A model generated the notes under the pieces. That model was not told the origin of the DNA, did not search any database, and saw nothing but the letters and a program-made list of their open reading frames with translations. A program made the position numbers and the translations under genes. This document shows positions 10,001 through 17,243 of a DNA stretch of 64,000 bases, in pieces. Source of the stretch: a candidate division KSB1 bacterium (GTDB lineage: Bacteria > Zhuqueibacterota > Zhuqueibacteria > Thermofontimicrobiales > Thermofontimicrobiaceae); the NCBI GenBank assembly GCA_034506395.1, contig JAPDPQ010000001.1, positions 254,435-318,434 of the forward strand, read 5' to 3'. The first letter of the stretch is position 1; every line of letters begins with the position of its first letter.

Positions 10001-12512
10001 TCTTTTTATTCGGTTCGGCATAGCCTGGCTGGGCTTGCCGCAAACCAACATAGGTGGGATAACGATGGATGATGATGCCTTTGTAAGCAGTGACGCCTCG
10101 CCCTCCTGGTTCCAATACCGTAGCGCTGATGATCCCTCGCAGCGCGGCTGGTGGTTCTAAATCTGTAGGGATCTGGTACAGAAAACGGTATTGCCCTTGA
10201 TCATCCAACACCCCGCTCCCAAGATCGGTCCGCATTTTAGCGAAGCTCTTGCGATCGTCTTGAAATGAAAAGGATTTCCACTGATCGGGCGAAAACGAGA
10301 ATGGTTCGATCTCGATATCTGCCTCGACGCGTCGTCCTGCCGCAGGCGGCCCGAACAGCGTCACCGCATCGACATTCAAGGTGATAATTTCCCCAGTGCG
10401 ATAAATATCTCTGATCGTCGCCAAGCTCACCTTGATGCGGTCTGGGATAAATTCTTCTACATTGAATTCCGTGCGGCCGATTTCCTCGTTCTCACCAATC
10501 ATCAATCGGGCGGTGTATTTGCCAGTCATCGCATAATCTGGAATGGGAACTGAGAATTCCGTTCCACCTTGCGCATTCAAACTCGTCCGCTGTTCAAGCA
10601 AAATCTTTTCATCTGGAGCTTTCACCTGAAAAAGGACTGGAAAAGGCGTCGGCAGCGATAAATTTTCACCCCGAACAATTGCTGCTAAATGGGCAGTTTC
10701 CCCAGGCCGATAGACCCCGCGCTCGTTATAAAGGTAAGCATCATAGCCATGCTCCAAATAAGCGGCTCCACCAACATCGAAATCAGCTGTGGCAATCTGC
10801 CGCCGGCTCAATTCCAAAAATGAAAAATCTTCCCCAACCGCTACGGTCAATAAAAACGGCGGTAATCCCTCTGATTCAAAACGACGATAGGAATTCAGCA
10901 CCGCATATCCCTGAGCATTGGTTCGAACCGTGATGAGCTCCTGGTTGTTTCTGCTGATCAGCTTTACCTCAGCGTTTGGGATCGGCGCAATCGAGGTCAA
11001 CGAATTCACCCACACCCAGAGGTCCTCTCCCGCTTTCTTCGCAATGATCCCCAGATCGGTCGCCAGCACCCATCTGGACGCTTGTTGCCAACGACGCTCG
11101 GCAAGACGCGCAGTGATATTAAAAATTCCCACACGTTGTTCTTTCAAAAATTCTTTGATATTAATCGGTGTCACCACTTCTTCATTATGAACCTTTTGGA
11201 TGACCAGGTCGGAACGCGAAATGGATTTGCCCAGGGCTTCGGTATCGTACCAATAGTAATCATAACCGCTAGCCAAGTCATTTTGACTGAGCAAATAAAC
11301 CAAATTATTGGCGTAGATCTTATCGATCTCGATGGTCACTCGGTCCACATTGATCGTCGCCAGCCCGATGTTCAAATTGCCGCTTTTGGTGAGATAAAAC
11401 CCCTGCCCCACAAAATCTAACTGGGGTGGGATGTCCTCACTGCGAAATACCAAGGTAGTGGAAAAATCCTTTTGAAGCTGAGAGCCATCGATGGCGCGGA
11501 GTCCTTGGCGCAGCTTGAGCTGATAACTCGATCCAATTTTAAAATCACCGCGCAATTCCAAATAAGTATGGGGGACACTGACTTGATACCTGACCGCAGG
11601 TTCGATGAGAATGAATTGATTGGCGCTTTCGCTATGAATCGGTAGATTGAATTGAATTTGAATATATGCCGATCGCGGTGAATCCCAACGCACCAGGGCG
11701 CTTTCCACTTTGAGCTCCTGCTGCCGTGGCAGCAAAATCGGCCTGACAAAATCCTGCTCCAATCCCAGTTTCCCAGCAATGGGAATGAGGCCAGAACTGA
11801 TTTTCAACTGAATCTCTTTCTCCTTGTCGCTGCGCATCACCCGTTCCGCAACGAGCTCGATGATCCTTCCCGGCTGCGTTGTCATCAGCTTAAATGGTAT
11901 GACTTCTCCATCTCGATATTGAATGGTGGTATGCCGGCCTGCGGCCTCAGGATCGACCTCATAATTGAACTCGACGGTCGCTTTGACATTGGCCACTTTA
12001 TCGTTATTCGGGATAAAATCGAATGCCAAAGCCGCACTATTCACCTGAAATCGCTGCGTATAAAATCTAAACTGCCGAGTTCCTTTCAGTGATAGACCAA
12101 ATTGAGCGACCAGCCGCGGCGAAATCTCTGCGACGTACTGCGTAGAAGGCAGCAGCGGCGCTTCAGGATAGAAGCGGATTTTATTTCGCTCAATCCACTG
12201 GAATTTTCCCCGAATCGGCGGATTGAAATGGATCGGCGCTTTAGGAAGCCACACATTCAATAGCGAGTCGTCGGCGACGTCTTTTGAAAAAGCAATCGTG
12301 AAATTAGTTGTCTGGGGAACTTCATCCTGTGGCGCAAACGACTCTACAATCACCGATTCTCGTCCACCCATGGCCAGCACATAGATCAAAAATAGCAAAA
12401 TAATGGCAGACAAAATGCCAATAATGACATAAAATTTCGTGTAGGATTTTTTATCAGCAGAAAGTGGATCGCCTATCGGGTGATCGGAACGGGAATTTTG
12501 GGGACTGTTCAT
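7053..12512 (-). CDS. yfhM: Bacterial alpha-2-macroglobulin (YfhM type), membrane anchored
   Basis: Envelope protease trap: cleavage of a bait region is thought to expose a thioester that covalently captures the attacking protease. 1819 residues, close to the family norm. The ATG at 12512 has a GAGG site seven bases upstream. It has a short polar N-terminus, then one transmembrane helix (about residues 25-47, FYVIIGILSAIILLFLIYVL), so it is a membrane-anchored rather than lipobox form. An Ig-like Big_5-type domain and a series of MG domains follow. The thioester motif CIEQ, in the context HGCIEQTTS, is intact near residue 1365, after which comes the alpha-helical toroid (TED) and terminal MG domains. 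Its partner pbpC is downstream on the same strand. Confidence 0.96.
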   Translation of the reverse strand: MNSPQNSRSDHPIGDPLSADKKSYTKFYVIIGILSAIILLFLIYVLAMGGRESVIVESFAPQDEVPQTTNFTIAFSKDVADDSLLNVWLPKAPIHFNPPIRGKFQWIERNKIRFYPEAPLLPSTQYVAEISPRLVAQFGLSLKGTRQFRFYTQRFQVNSAALAFDFIPNNDKVANVKATVEFNYEVDPEAAGRHTTIQYRDGEVIPFKLMTTQPGRIIELVAERVMRSDKEKEIQLKISSGLIPIAGKLGLEQDFVRPILLPRQQELKVESALVRWDSPRSAYIQIQFNLPIHSESANQFILIEPAVRYQVSVPHTYLELRGDFKIGSSYQLKLRQGLRAIDGSQLQKDFSTTLVFRSEDIPPQLDFVGQGFYLTKSGNLNIGLATINVDRVTIEIDKIYANNLVYLLSQNDLASGYDYYWYDTEALGKSISRSDLVIQKVHNEEVVTPINIKEFLKEQRVGIFNITARLAERRWQQASRWVLATDLGIIAKKAGEDLWVWVNSLTSIAPIPNAEVKLISRNNQELITVRTNAQGYAVLNSYRRFESEGLPPFLLTVAVGEDFSFLELSRRQIATADFDVGGAAYLEHGYDAYLYNERGVYRPGETAHLAAIVRGENLSLPTPFPVLFQVKAPDEKILLEQRTSLNAQGGTEFSVPIPDYAMTGKYTARLMIGENEEIGRTEFNVEEFIPDRIKVSLATIRDIYRTGEIITLNVDAVTLFGPPAAGRRVEADIEIEPFSFSPDQWKSFSFQDDRKSFAKMRTDLGSGVLDDQGQYRFLYQIPTDLEPPAALRGIISATVLEPGGRGVTAYKGIIIHRYPTYVGLRQAQPGYAEPNKKTPIEFVVLNSDGQLLPGRTVEISFYRVVWHSILKKEDNSGRYRYVSQQVDELIEKFTVTSESSLSSFTVMPRDYGRYRVLAREVSSGATASLEFYASGWGYAPWAMDHPDRIQLDLDKECYLPGEKARVQVRAPFAGKLLLTVEREKILSTQVVNLPENTATIDIPVLENYKPNVYLSAHLIRSTESLDRDMPSRAFGVTPLMVDSRANRFELELRCPDEIRPNSKLSLDCEVKGQMSGPVYLTIAAVDEGILQLTDFQSPDAHAYFFSKKRLAVETHDVYGAILPEIKGTKSAPSGDVEAARKRRITPVSVTRVKPVAFWSGMLKADARGRKSVTFNVPQFNGTLRIMAVAFSNNKFGSLERKMFVREPIVLTPTFPRFVASGDRWVVPVSLYNGTGKTGDFEVTLNASGPIRITDQATKTITVEAGKERAVYFELQAEQSIGQLRFKLSAKGAGESTSLSEEVPLRPPVPFITRSGQGSVSEAKPGIFTLPSDWIAGTTDFSLSLSAFPAVRFANSLQFLLSYPHGCIEQTTSKVFPLLYFDELARIAEPALFKANSADYFITEGITKIENLQQPSGAFSYWPHGEDINNWSSIYAAHFLVEARKAGYVVSDRVYNRMLKALRSQLRDYQSDDAYSLQAPVYALYVLALSGNAERSTMLYFKNNLLEKLADYSRFQLAGAYALAGDLQTARSLLPRTVLLNRPQQWESGGNFNSNTRSQAIMLDILAEVEPSNPNVPNLVQNLTQSASEAGRWYTTQENAWAFLALGKILKKQTDVNFTGTVSIDGKFFTKFDTQNHHFADKNWAGKTIKIEIQGKGTCYYGWRAHGIPLGMNIEEFDHDLMVRRHYLNEQGTPADYSSFRQGELIIGKITLKALTESLENVAIVDMLPAGLEIENPRFQSRRGVDWIGEQTWQPKYIDIRDDRLILYGDVPYGREVTFYYGLRAVSEGTFILPPIQAEAMYAPMKASIASSGRIVIAKP

Positions 12513-12957
12513 GGGTTAACCTCATGGTTAAAGGGTTTTGGTTGGGCCAAAGAAATGAACTAGACAATCGCTCAGAGCACGCTGTGGCCTTTTCATAATT
12601 ATAACATCTAACTTCCCCCTGATCATGTGGCCCAGCAATTTCATTATTGCACCGATTTGTCAGTTTCATCCAAAAAGGATTTTTCGGCGATGAAATATAG
12701 TGAAATATTTCTGAAAAGTCAAGCAGCAGTTCGGGGCTCAAGCTGGGAGTCAAAGCGACCTGGGTAAATTTTTTTATGATAAAATCATTCTCTAAAAGAC
12801 AAATCAATCGCTCGCTCAAGCGATCATGAGGGTTTGCCATCCTCGCTCATTTTGAAACAAGGTCAGAGAGCATCAGTTTTTGTTGATATAAAACTTTTCT
12901 TTTTCAAAGATCGTCTAACCATTAGAAATTGGGATGTCGAAACGCTGGCGAGGGCTC
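12513..12957. other. Divergent intergenic region
   Basis: Separates the minus-strand macroglobulin gene from the plus-strand sigma-factor gene and must carry both promoters. It is A+T rich near 12690-12790 and 12870-12930. I cannot pick a convincing -35/-10 pair. A 128-codon minus-strand frame over 12454-12840 overlaps the macroglobulin start and looks spurious. Confidence 0.5.
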
Positions 12958-13563
12958 ATGACTGATAGCGAATTAATAGCGAGTATTTTGGATGGCGATC
13001 GCTCTCGATTCAATGCGCTAATCTGGCGGTGGGAAAAGCCGATCTATAATTTCACGTTGCGCTATCTGGGAAATAAAGAATCTGCTCGGGATGTGACGCA
13101 GAAAGTGTTTATTCGAACATTCAAAAATTTGAGAAAATTGAGAGATCCCGATAAATTCCCATCTTGGATCTATCAAATCGCCGCCAATCTGTGCAAAGAT
13201 GAGATCAAAAAACAAAGGCGTCGCGATTTCATCTCACTGGACTTGATCCATGAGAATTGCGAGAACAATGGTCATATACTGCCGAGCGAACTGCTCGAAT
13301 CGGAAAGCAAAGGACCCGATGCGCATGTGAGTCGAAAGCAGATGAGCCAGTTGCTCCAAAAAGCGCTGCAGCAACTGCCAGAGGAGCAGCGGGTTGTGAT
13401 CATTATGAAAGAATATCAGGGGTTAAAATTCAAAGAGATCGCCGAGGCCTTGAACCAGCCACTCAATACCATAAAATCTCGGATGTATTACGGCTTACAC
13501 AGCTTGCGAAAAATTTTGCAGCAATGGCAGCTCACAGAGGAGGTGTTAAATTATGAATTGTGA
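12958..13563 (+). CDS. ECF-family RNA polymerase sigma factor
   Basis: Directs RNA polymerase to a stress or envelope regulon. About 200 residues, the normal ECF length, with region 2 (DVTQKVFIRTFKNLRKL, then FPSWIYQIAANLCKDEIKKQ) and region 4 (QLPEEQRVVIIMKEYQGLKFKEIA, helix-turn-helix to NTIKSRMYYGLHSL). I prefer ATG 12958, which begins MTDSELIASILDGD, the usual family start, and has GAGG four bases away; ATG 12934 would add eight residues. It overlaps the anti-sigma gene by 11 bases, so the two are co-translated, and the sigma factor is probably held inactive by that partner. It belongs to the RpoE/SigW-like group; target promoters are unknown. Confidence 0.94.
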   Translation: MTDSELIASILDGDRSRFNALIWRWEKPIYNFTLRYLGNKESARDVTQKVFIRTFKNLRKLRDPDKFPSWIYQIAANLCKDEIKKQRRRDFISLDLIHENCENNGHILPSELLESESKGPDAHVSRKQMSQLLQKALQQLPEEQRVVIIMKEYQGLKFKEIAEALNQPLNTIKSRMYYGLHSLRKILQQWQLTEEVLNYEL

Positions 13564-14230
13564 ACAATCGAGATCGTTAATGATGGACTACCTTTATGAT
13601 GAGCTTGCAGATGAGGACCGACAATTGTTAGAAGCGCATGTCACCAATTGTAGGTCTTGCCACCAGGAATTAGCTGCACTTCGACAGACGTCAGCTATTT
13701 TGCAGCAATGGGAAGATGCCGATCCCGATTTCCACCTGGTGATGGTCGCTCCCAAAATTTCCTTCATGGAACGGCTGAAAGAGTTGCTTTCTGTGCCCCG
13801 ACGGAGGCTAGCACGATTCGCGCTGGGAGCTGCGCTTGCGCTCATGATAGCGTTCATCGTCCTCGCTATTGCCAACACCGAGATTTCTTATCGGTCTGGT
13901 GAATTCTCCTTTCGAATCAGCTTACTGCCGCGAGCCGTCCCACCCTCCACGGTTGATCCGATGCTGACGCAGCAAACTATCGAACGATTACAACAGGAGA
14001 ATTTTTATTTGATGACTACGCTCATCCAGCAAAGTGAAGCACGGCAGCGCCAAGAATTCGCAGCCAATCTGTTGAAGCTCAAAAAAGACATCGAACGACA
14101 ACGATTGGAAGACCTCCACCTGGTGGGCCTTGGCTTAGAGGACATCGAACAAAAAACTGTCAAAAAAATCGAGCGGACCGATCGATCATTAAATGAATTC
14201 ATTCGACTGATCAGCGGTCAACAAAAATAA
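13553..14230 (+). CDS. Membrane anti-sigma factor with zinc-binding zf-HC2 domain
   Basis: Probable partner that sequesters the upstream ECF sigma factor at the membrane. 225 residues. The N-terminal zinc-binding anti-sigma domain shows the H-x3-C-x2-C signature (HVTNCRSC, about residues 29-36). A single transmembrane helix follows (about 84-106, FALGAALALMIAFIVLAIA), then an extracytoplasmic segment ending in a long Gln/Arg/Glu-rich helix likely to be a coiled coil (about 145-220). A strong site, GAGGAGG, lies inside the end of the sigma gene just before the ATG. The periplasmic helix could be the sensor; how it is inactivated (proteolysis or conformational change) is not evident. Confidence 0.92.
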   Translation: MNCEQSRSLMMDYLYDELADEDRQLLEAHVTNCRSCHQELAALRQTSAILQQWEDADPDFHLVMVAPKISFMERLKELLSVPRRRLARFALGAALALMIAFIVLAIANTEISYRSGEFSFRISLLPRAVPPSTVDPMLTQQTIERLQQENFYLMTTLIQQSEARQRQEFAANLLKLKKDIERQRLEDLHLVGLGLEDIEQKTVKKIERTDRSLNEFIRLISGQQK

Positions 14231-14642
14231 AATACTAAAAGGTCATTCATCAAATTGGATCTGTTTCTGCAAAATTCAAATTATTTGGAATATCTTTGTT
14301 ATGCCGCCAGCCCCCTGGGGACAATGGGATCTTTGAAACTTTAGATAAAGAAACCATTTTCATTAGCAACAATGACAGTCATAAGTTCGAGATTTGATCA
14401 TTTTGTAGAACTCTATACATTTGTTCAAATGGAGCATCATGATTCGTTTGGAGTGAGTGGATTCGTTGCTAAATGGATAATTCGAACATGTGATGCTTGA
14501 TTTGTTGAACTGGAATCTAATCGCCCAGTGGATCAATTCCAGTTGAGCGCGTTTGCTCATACCAGTGGTAAAAAGGGCAACGATAATTCAGCAATTTCAT
14601 CACTTCGTCATATGATAACCTCACAACAAACTGGAGAAAAAT
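14231..14642. other. Intergenic, nothing firmly recognised
   Basis: A 412-base A+T-rich stretch between the anti-sigma gene and the duplicated-domain secreted protein. It is long enough to carry a separate promoter, possibly one read by the adjacent ECF sigma factor. Two short frames here have no coding character and no ribosome site. No terminator was found. Confidence 0.45.
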
Positions 14643-15761
14643 ATGAAAATGGTGATTCGAACACAACAAATCATAAAGATTTTTGGTGTAATTTTGGTTT
14701 TCTATCCGGTATTTTTATTGGCACAATCAACACGACTCAATCCGCAGTTTCTCAGAGATATTGAACTCTGCGCCTCTGTGCTGGATCGGATGATTTCGCC
14801 CGATGGGGAACGATCCGTATTATTCGGGAGATCTGATACGAAGGGCTATTATTTCAGTAACTATGGGGTGATTTTTAATGTGAATTATTCGCTCTCTGGC
14901 CCTGGTGAGGTATTCCCAGAGATGGAATTGCTTCATGAGCTGAAAGACGATGCGGATTTTGATTTTGATTTCAAAACTAAGCAAGAAAATGCGAACCGAG
15001 AATTGGAAGCTGGGTTGGAGAAATTAAGAGCAAAGATCATTAAATTTTTGAGCGCATGGACAGCGGCGTTAATTGAAAATAAATCCGATGAAAAGATCAC
15101 CGTGATTGTCGATATCGATCGTCCGTTTCTTATGTGGCCAGGGATGGCTGACCAGCGCATACAACGGCTCATTGCAACCGCGACGATGAACGATATTCGG
15201 GCGTTTCAAAAGGAGAGCATCAATGAGGAAGAGTTTGCGCGCCGTGTAAAATTTGAGCGAATTGGATCCAGCGATGAGGAATTGGCCATTTTATCCAATG
15301 TTATCGAGACTGCCTTGTCACACGAGAATCAAGTTTCTCCCAACGTAATGGGTTACTATTTGAAAGGCTACGGCGCCATCTTTTTTGCAGATATCCCTTA
15401 TGGTATGATCTCCTATAAAAATTTAGCTGATCGTTATCAACGTTTAGCAGAAATTTATGCTAAAAGAGCCAAAAGACAAATCCCATTGCCCGTACAGAAA
15501 ACGGATGATCAGGAGCCAGATAAAATTGTTGAGAAGATCGAGCAGAAAATCATTAACATCCTCTCGAATTACGCTTATAGTTTGAAACAGCTTAAGCCAG
15601 ACGAATCGGTGGAGATTATGTTGAGTTATCGAGGAAATCCAATCAAGGGCCAATACTCGAAGAGCATTATCAAGGTCCAAAAGGAGGCAATTAACTTATA
15701 TAATCGCGAAAAAATCAATTTCGATGAGTTCAAGAAGCGGGTGAGTATTAGCTATTACTGA
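14643..15761 (+). CDS. Secreted protein of unknown function with a duplicated domain
   Basis: I do not recognise the family. 372 residues. ATG 14643 has GGAG seven bases upstream, and the N-terminus is a signal peptide (IIKIFGVILVFYPVFLLAQS). The mature part is two copies of one ~165-residue unit. Copy 1 has GYYFSNYGVIF (~67), KIIKFLSAWTAAL (~131) and NEEEFARRVKFE (~192). Copy 2 repeats these in order as GYYLKGYGAIF (~235), KIINILSNYAYSL (~301) and NFDEFKKRVSISYY (~358). Each unit looks alpha/beta with a final acidic-to-basic helix. Its position after an ECF sigma/anti-sigma pair suggests an envelope or periplasmic protein that may belong to that regulon. It ends immediately before the convergent XRE gene. 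Confidence 0.85.
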   Translation: MKMVIRTQQIIKIFGVILVFYPVFLLAQSTRLNPQFLRDIELCASVLDRMISPDGERSVLFGRSDTKGYYFSNYGVIFNVNYSLSGPGEVFPEMELLHELKDDADFDFDFKTKQENANRELEAGLEKLRAKIIKFLSAWTAALIENKSDEKITVIVDIDRPFLMWPGMADQRIQRLIATATMNDIRAFQKESINEEEFARRVKFERIGSSDEELAILSNVIETALSHENQVSPNVMGYYLKGYGAIFFADIPYGMISYKNLADRYQRLAEIYAKRAKRQIPLPVQKTDDQEPDKIVEKIEQKIINILSNYAYSLKQLKPDESVEIMLSYRGNPIKGQYSKSIIKVQKEAINLYNREKINFDEFKKRVSISYY

Positions 15762-16190
15762 TCATAACTTTTTTTTCATCTGATCGATCTTCTCCTGCAA
15801 CCGAGTCGTGGTGAGCCGAAGCTGGCGATAATGCTTGATATAGTCGTAGATCAACCGCTTCAGGTCTGAATCATTCTGCAACTCAATAATAATTTCTTCA
15901 AGCTGGCTATCCAGTTCCAAATCCTTGATCGACAGGCCCTGTTTCTCACCAGTGGTTGAATAATTGATGGGGGAAAGGAACATGCTCCCCTTGCCGGTGA
16001 GCAACCAGTTGATATTCACATCGTACCGTTCTACTAATTTAATTAGGTTCTCCCAGGTGGGAACGGTTTCACCGCGCTCGTATTTGCTGACATGCTGGGA
16101 CTGAATCCCCAATTTTTCTCCGACCTCCGCTTGCGTGATCCCCAGCCGCTCCCGAATCGCTCTCAGCCTTTTTCCGATCTCCTGTCTCAT
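15762..16190 (-). CDS. XRE-family helix-turn-helix transcriptional regulator
   Basis: DNA-binding regulator of 142 residues. The N-terminal HTH_3 domain (about residues 5-62) reads IGKRLRAIRERLGITQAEVGEKLG, then QSQHVSKYERGETVPTWENL, matching Cro/CI-type repressors. The region to about residue 75 (VNINWLLTGKGSMFL) resembles the linker of phage-repressor-like proteins. The C-terminal ~65 residues are acidic then basic helices (KDLELDSQLEEIIIELQ, and a final KIDQMKKKL), probably for oligomerisation. There is no peptidase domain, so control by self-cleavage is unlikely. It is divergent from a 60-residue gene with a strong promoter between, and TGTCAA repeats there are its likely operator. No good ribosome site precedes the ATG. 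Confidence 0.92.
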   Translation of the reverse strand: MRQEIGKRLRAIRERLGITQAEVGEKLGIQSQHVSKYERGETVPTWENLIKLVERYDVNINWLLTGKGSMFLSPINYSTTGEKQGLSIKDLELDSQLEEIIIELQNDSDLKRLIYDYIKHYRQLRLTTTRLQEKIDQMKKKL

Positions 16191-16206
16191 TGTAATAATA
16201 AGCTAT

Positions 16207-16316
16207 TTTTTGTCAAAAAATATCTTGACATTTTAATAAATTTTTATTATATTGCCTCACAATTTATACCGTTTTTCCGTCGTGATTATAATAATATTTT
16301 TCTAACTTTTTGTCAA
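16207..16316. promoter_or_regulatory. Candidate operator: repeated TTTTTGTCAA boxes
   Basis: TTTTTGTCAA occurs at 16207-16216 and again at 16307-16316. The first TGTCAA (16211-16216) also forms an inverted repeat with TTGACA (16225-16230), eight bases apart, and that arm is the -35 hexamer of the plus-strand promoter. A repressor bound here would block that promoter and could autoregulate the divergent XRE gene. The role is inferred from position and symmetry. Confidence 0.5.
16225..16253 (+). promoter_or_regulatory. Strong sigma-70-type promoter
   Basis: Consensus -35 TTGACA (16225-16230), a spacer of exactly 17 bases, and -10 TATATT (16248-16253). It reads toward the small gene at 16344, giving a leader of roughly 85 bases. 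The -35 overlaps the candidate operator. Confidence 0.7.
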
Positions 16317-16343
16317 CAACTATTTTCGAGCGGGGAGAAAAAA

Positions 16344-16526
16344 ATGGAGAATTATATCGCTCAACGTCTCGCCGAGATCGCAAAACTGCTGAACATTATC
16401 AATGAAAAACTAGAACTCCTGCAACAATCGATACTGCTCAGTATCCGCATCAATGGGAAATTGCATGGTGTGGATTTCAAAACTTCAACAGGTGATATCG
16501 ATGAGAGCTTATTGAACAAAAAGTGA
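16344..16526 (+). CDS. Small 60-residue helical protein, unknown function
   Basis: ATG 16344 has a good ribosome site (GGGGAG, seven bases away) and follows a near-consensus promoter, so expression is likely; the longer frame reaching back to 16092 is not the gene. Residues 1-35 form an amphipathic helix rich in Leu and Ile (IAKLLNIINEKLELLQQSILL), probably a coiled coil or a dimerisation helix. The tail is polar (FKTSTGDIDESLLNKK). No membrane segment, Cys or known domain is visible. It is divergent from an XRE repressor, an arrangement seen in toxin-antitoxin, phage-control and small-regulator modules, but nothing here proves any of these roles. Confidence 0.65.
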   Translation: MENYIAQRLAEIAKLLNIINEKLELLQQSILLSIRINGKLHGVDFKTSTGDIDESLLNKK

Positions 16527-17243
16527 CGGCCTGAAAATCCGCGAACACGCTCCCGTGCATAATCTATAATTGCGGCGCCGCGGTTAATCAACCACGCCTC
16601 TTCCATAGATTTCTCAGGAAACAGAGAATTCGAGATAACCATGCAGCCAAGCCTTCGGAGCTGCACTGGACTGATTTTAGGGGTTGATTAATGAGTGACC
16701 AGAGATCGACATTAGGTTTCTTAGCCTTTCCATGATTAGCGTCGATGAAAAATCCCAAAAAATACTTGCTATTTCCCATCAATTTGTTTATTTTAAGCCT
16801 CGATTTCAGACATGACCTTAGTTTTTAGCCCAAATTTCTAAAATGAACTCAAAAGACTTAAAAAAGTTTTTCACCCACTAAAAAGCGCGAAAGTCTGGTC
16901 TCAAAGAATGGTTTTCATTCCCCTTCGTGTGTTGTGTGGGATGATTGTTGCATAGCCTTTTTCGCTTTAGAGTTTCAGGTTTAATGCGATATTCCCAAAA
17001 CAAACCAAAGTGACGTACTGTCCATCACTTTGTGGACAAGCAGCCCTATCAGCACATATTGATCAGCTTTTAAAAAGACTCCTGCATTCGCAGGAATGAA
17101 ACGATTTTGTTGAATTCCGCATTTCACAAAAGAATTAATTTAAGCCAGACTGGTGCACGCTGCACCGAATTGCCACTGCAGGCATTCAATCTTTGATCAC
17201 TGAAGCAACTCTACAACAATAAATTTCATTGGGCAGAGAGATT
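16527..17243. other. 717-base noncoding stretch
   Basis: No frame here has a ribosome site or recognisable product. The only structure I can support is the CCTGC-ATTC-GCAGG palindrome listed separately. It separates the small helical gene from the Ig-like lipoprotein gene and probably holds the latter's promoter. Confidence 0.45.
17081..17094. repeat. CCTGCATTCGCAGG palindrome
   Basis: Perfect 5-base arms around ATTC, with GAATG to the right (CAGGAATG). It resembles the common intergenic repeat core TTCCTGC..GCAGGAA, of which variants also occur near 19138 and 50900. Confidence 0.4.

Noticed and set aside
12454..12840. 128-codon minus-strand frame upstream of the macroglobulin gene
   Set aside because: It overlaps the true start of the macroglobulin gene in another frame, has no family features or ribosome site, and its composition looks random.
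14528..14764. 78-codon frame overlapping the secreted duplicated-domain gene
   Set aside because: Overlaps the signal-peptide region in another frame and has no supporting signals.
16092..16343. Upstream extension of the 60-residue gene
   Set aside because: It runs through the XRE gene start, promoter and operator; the ribosome site at 16331-16336 fixes the start at 16344.
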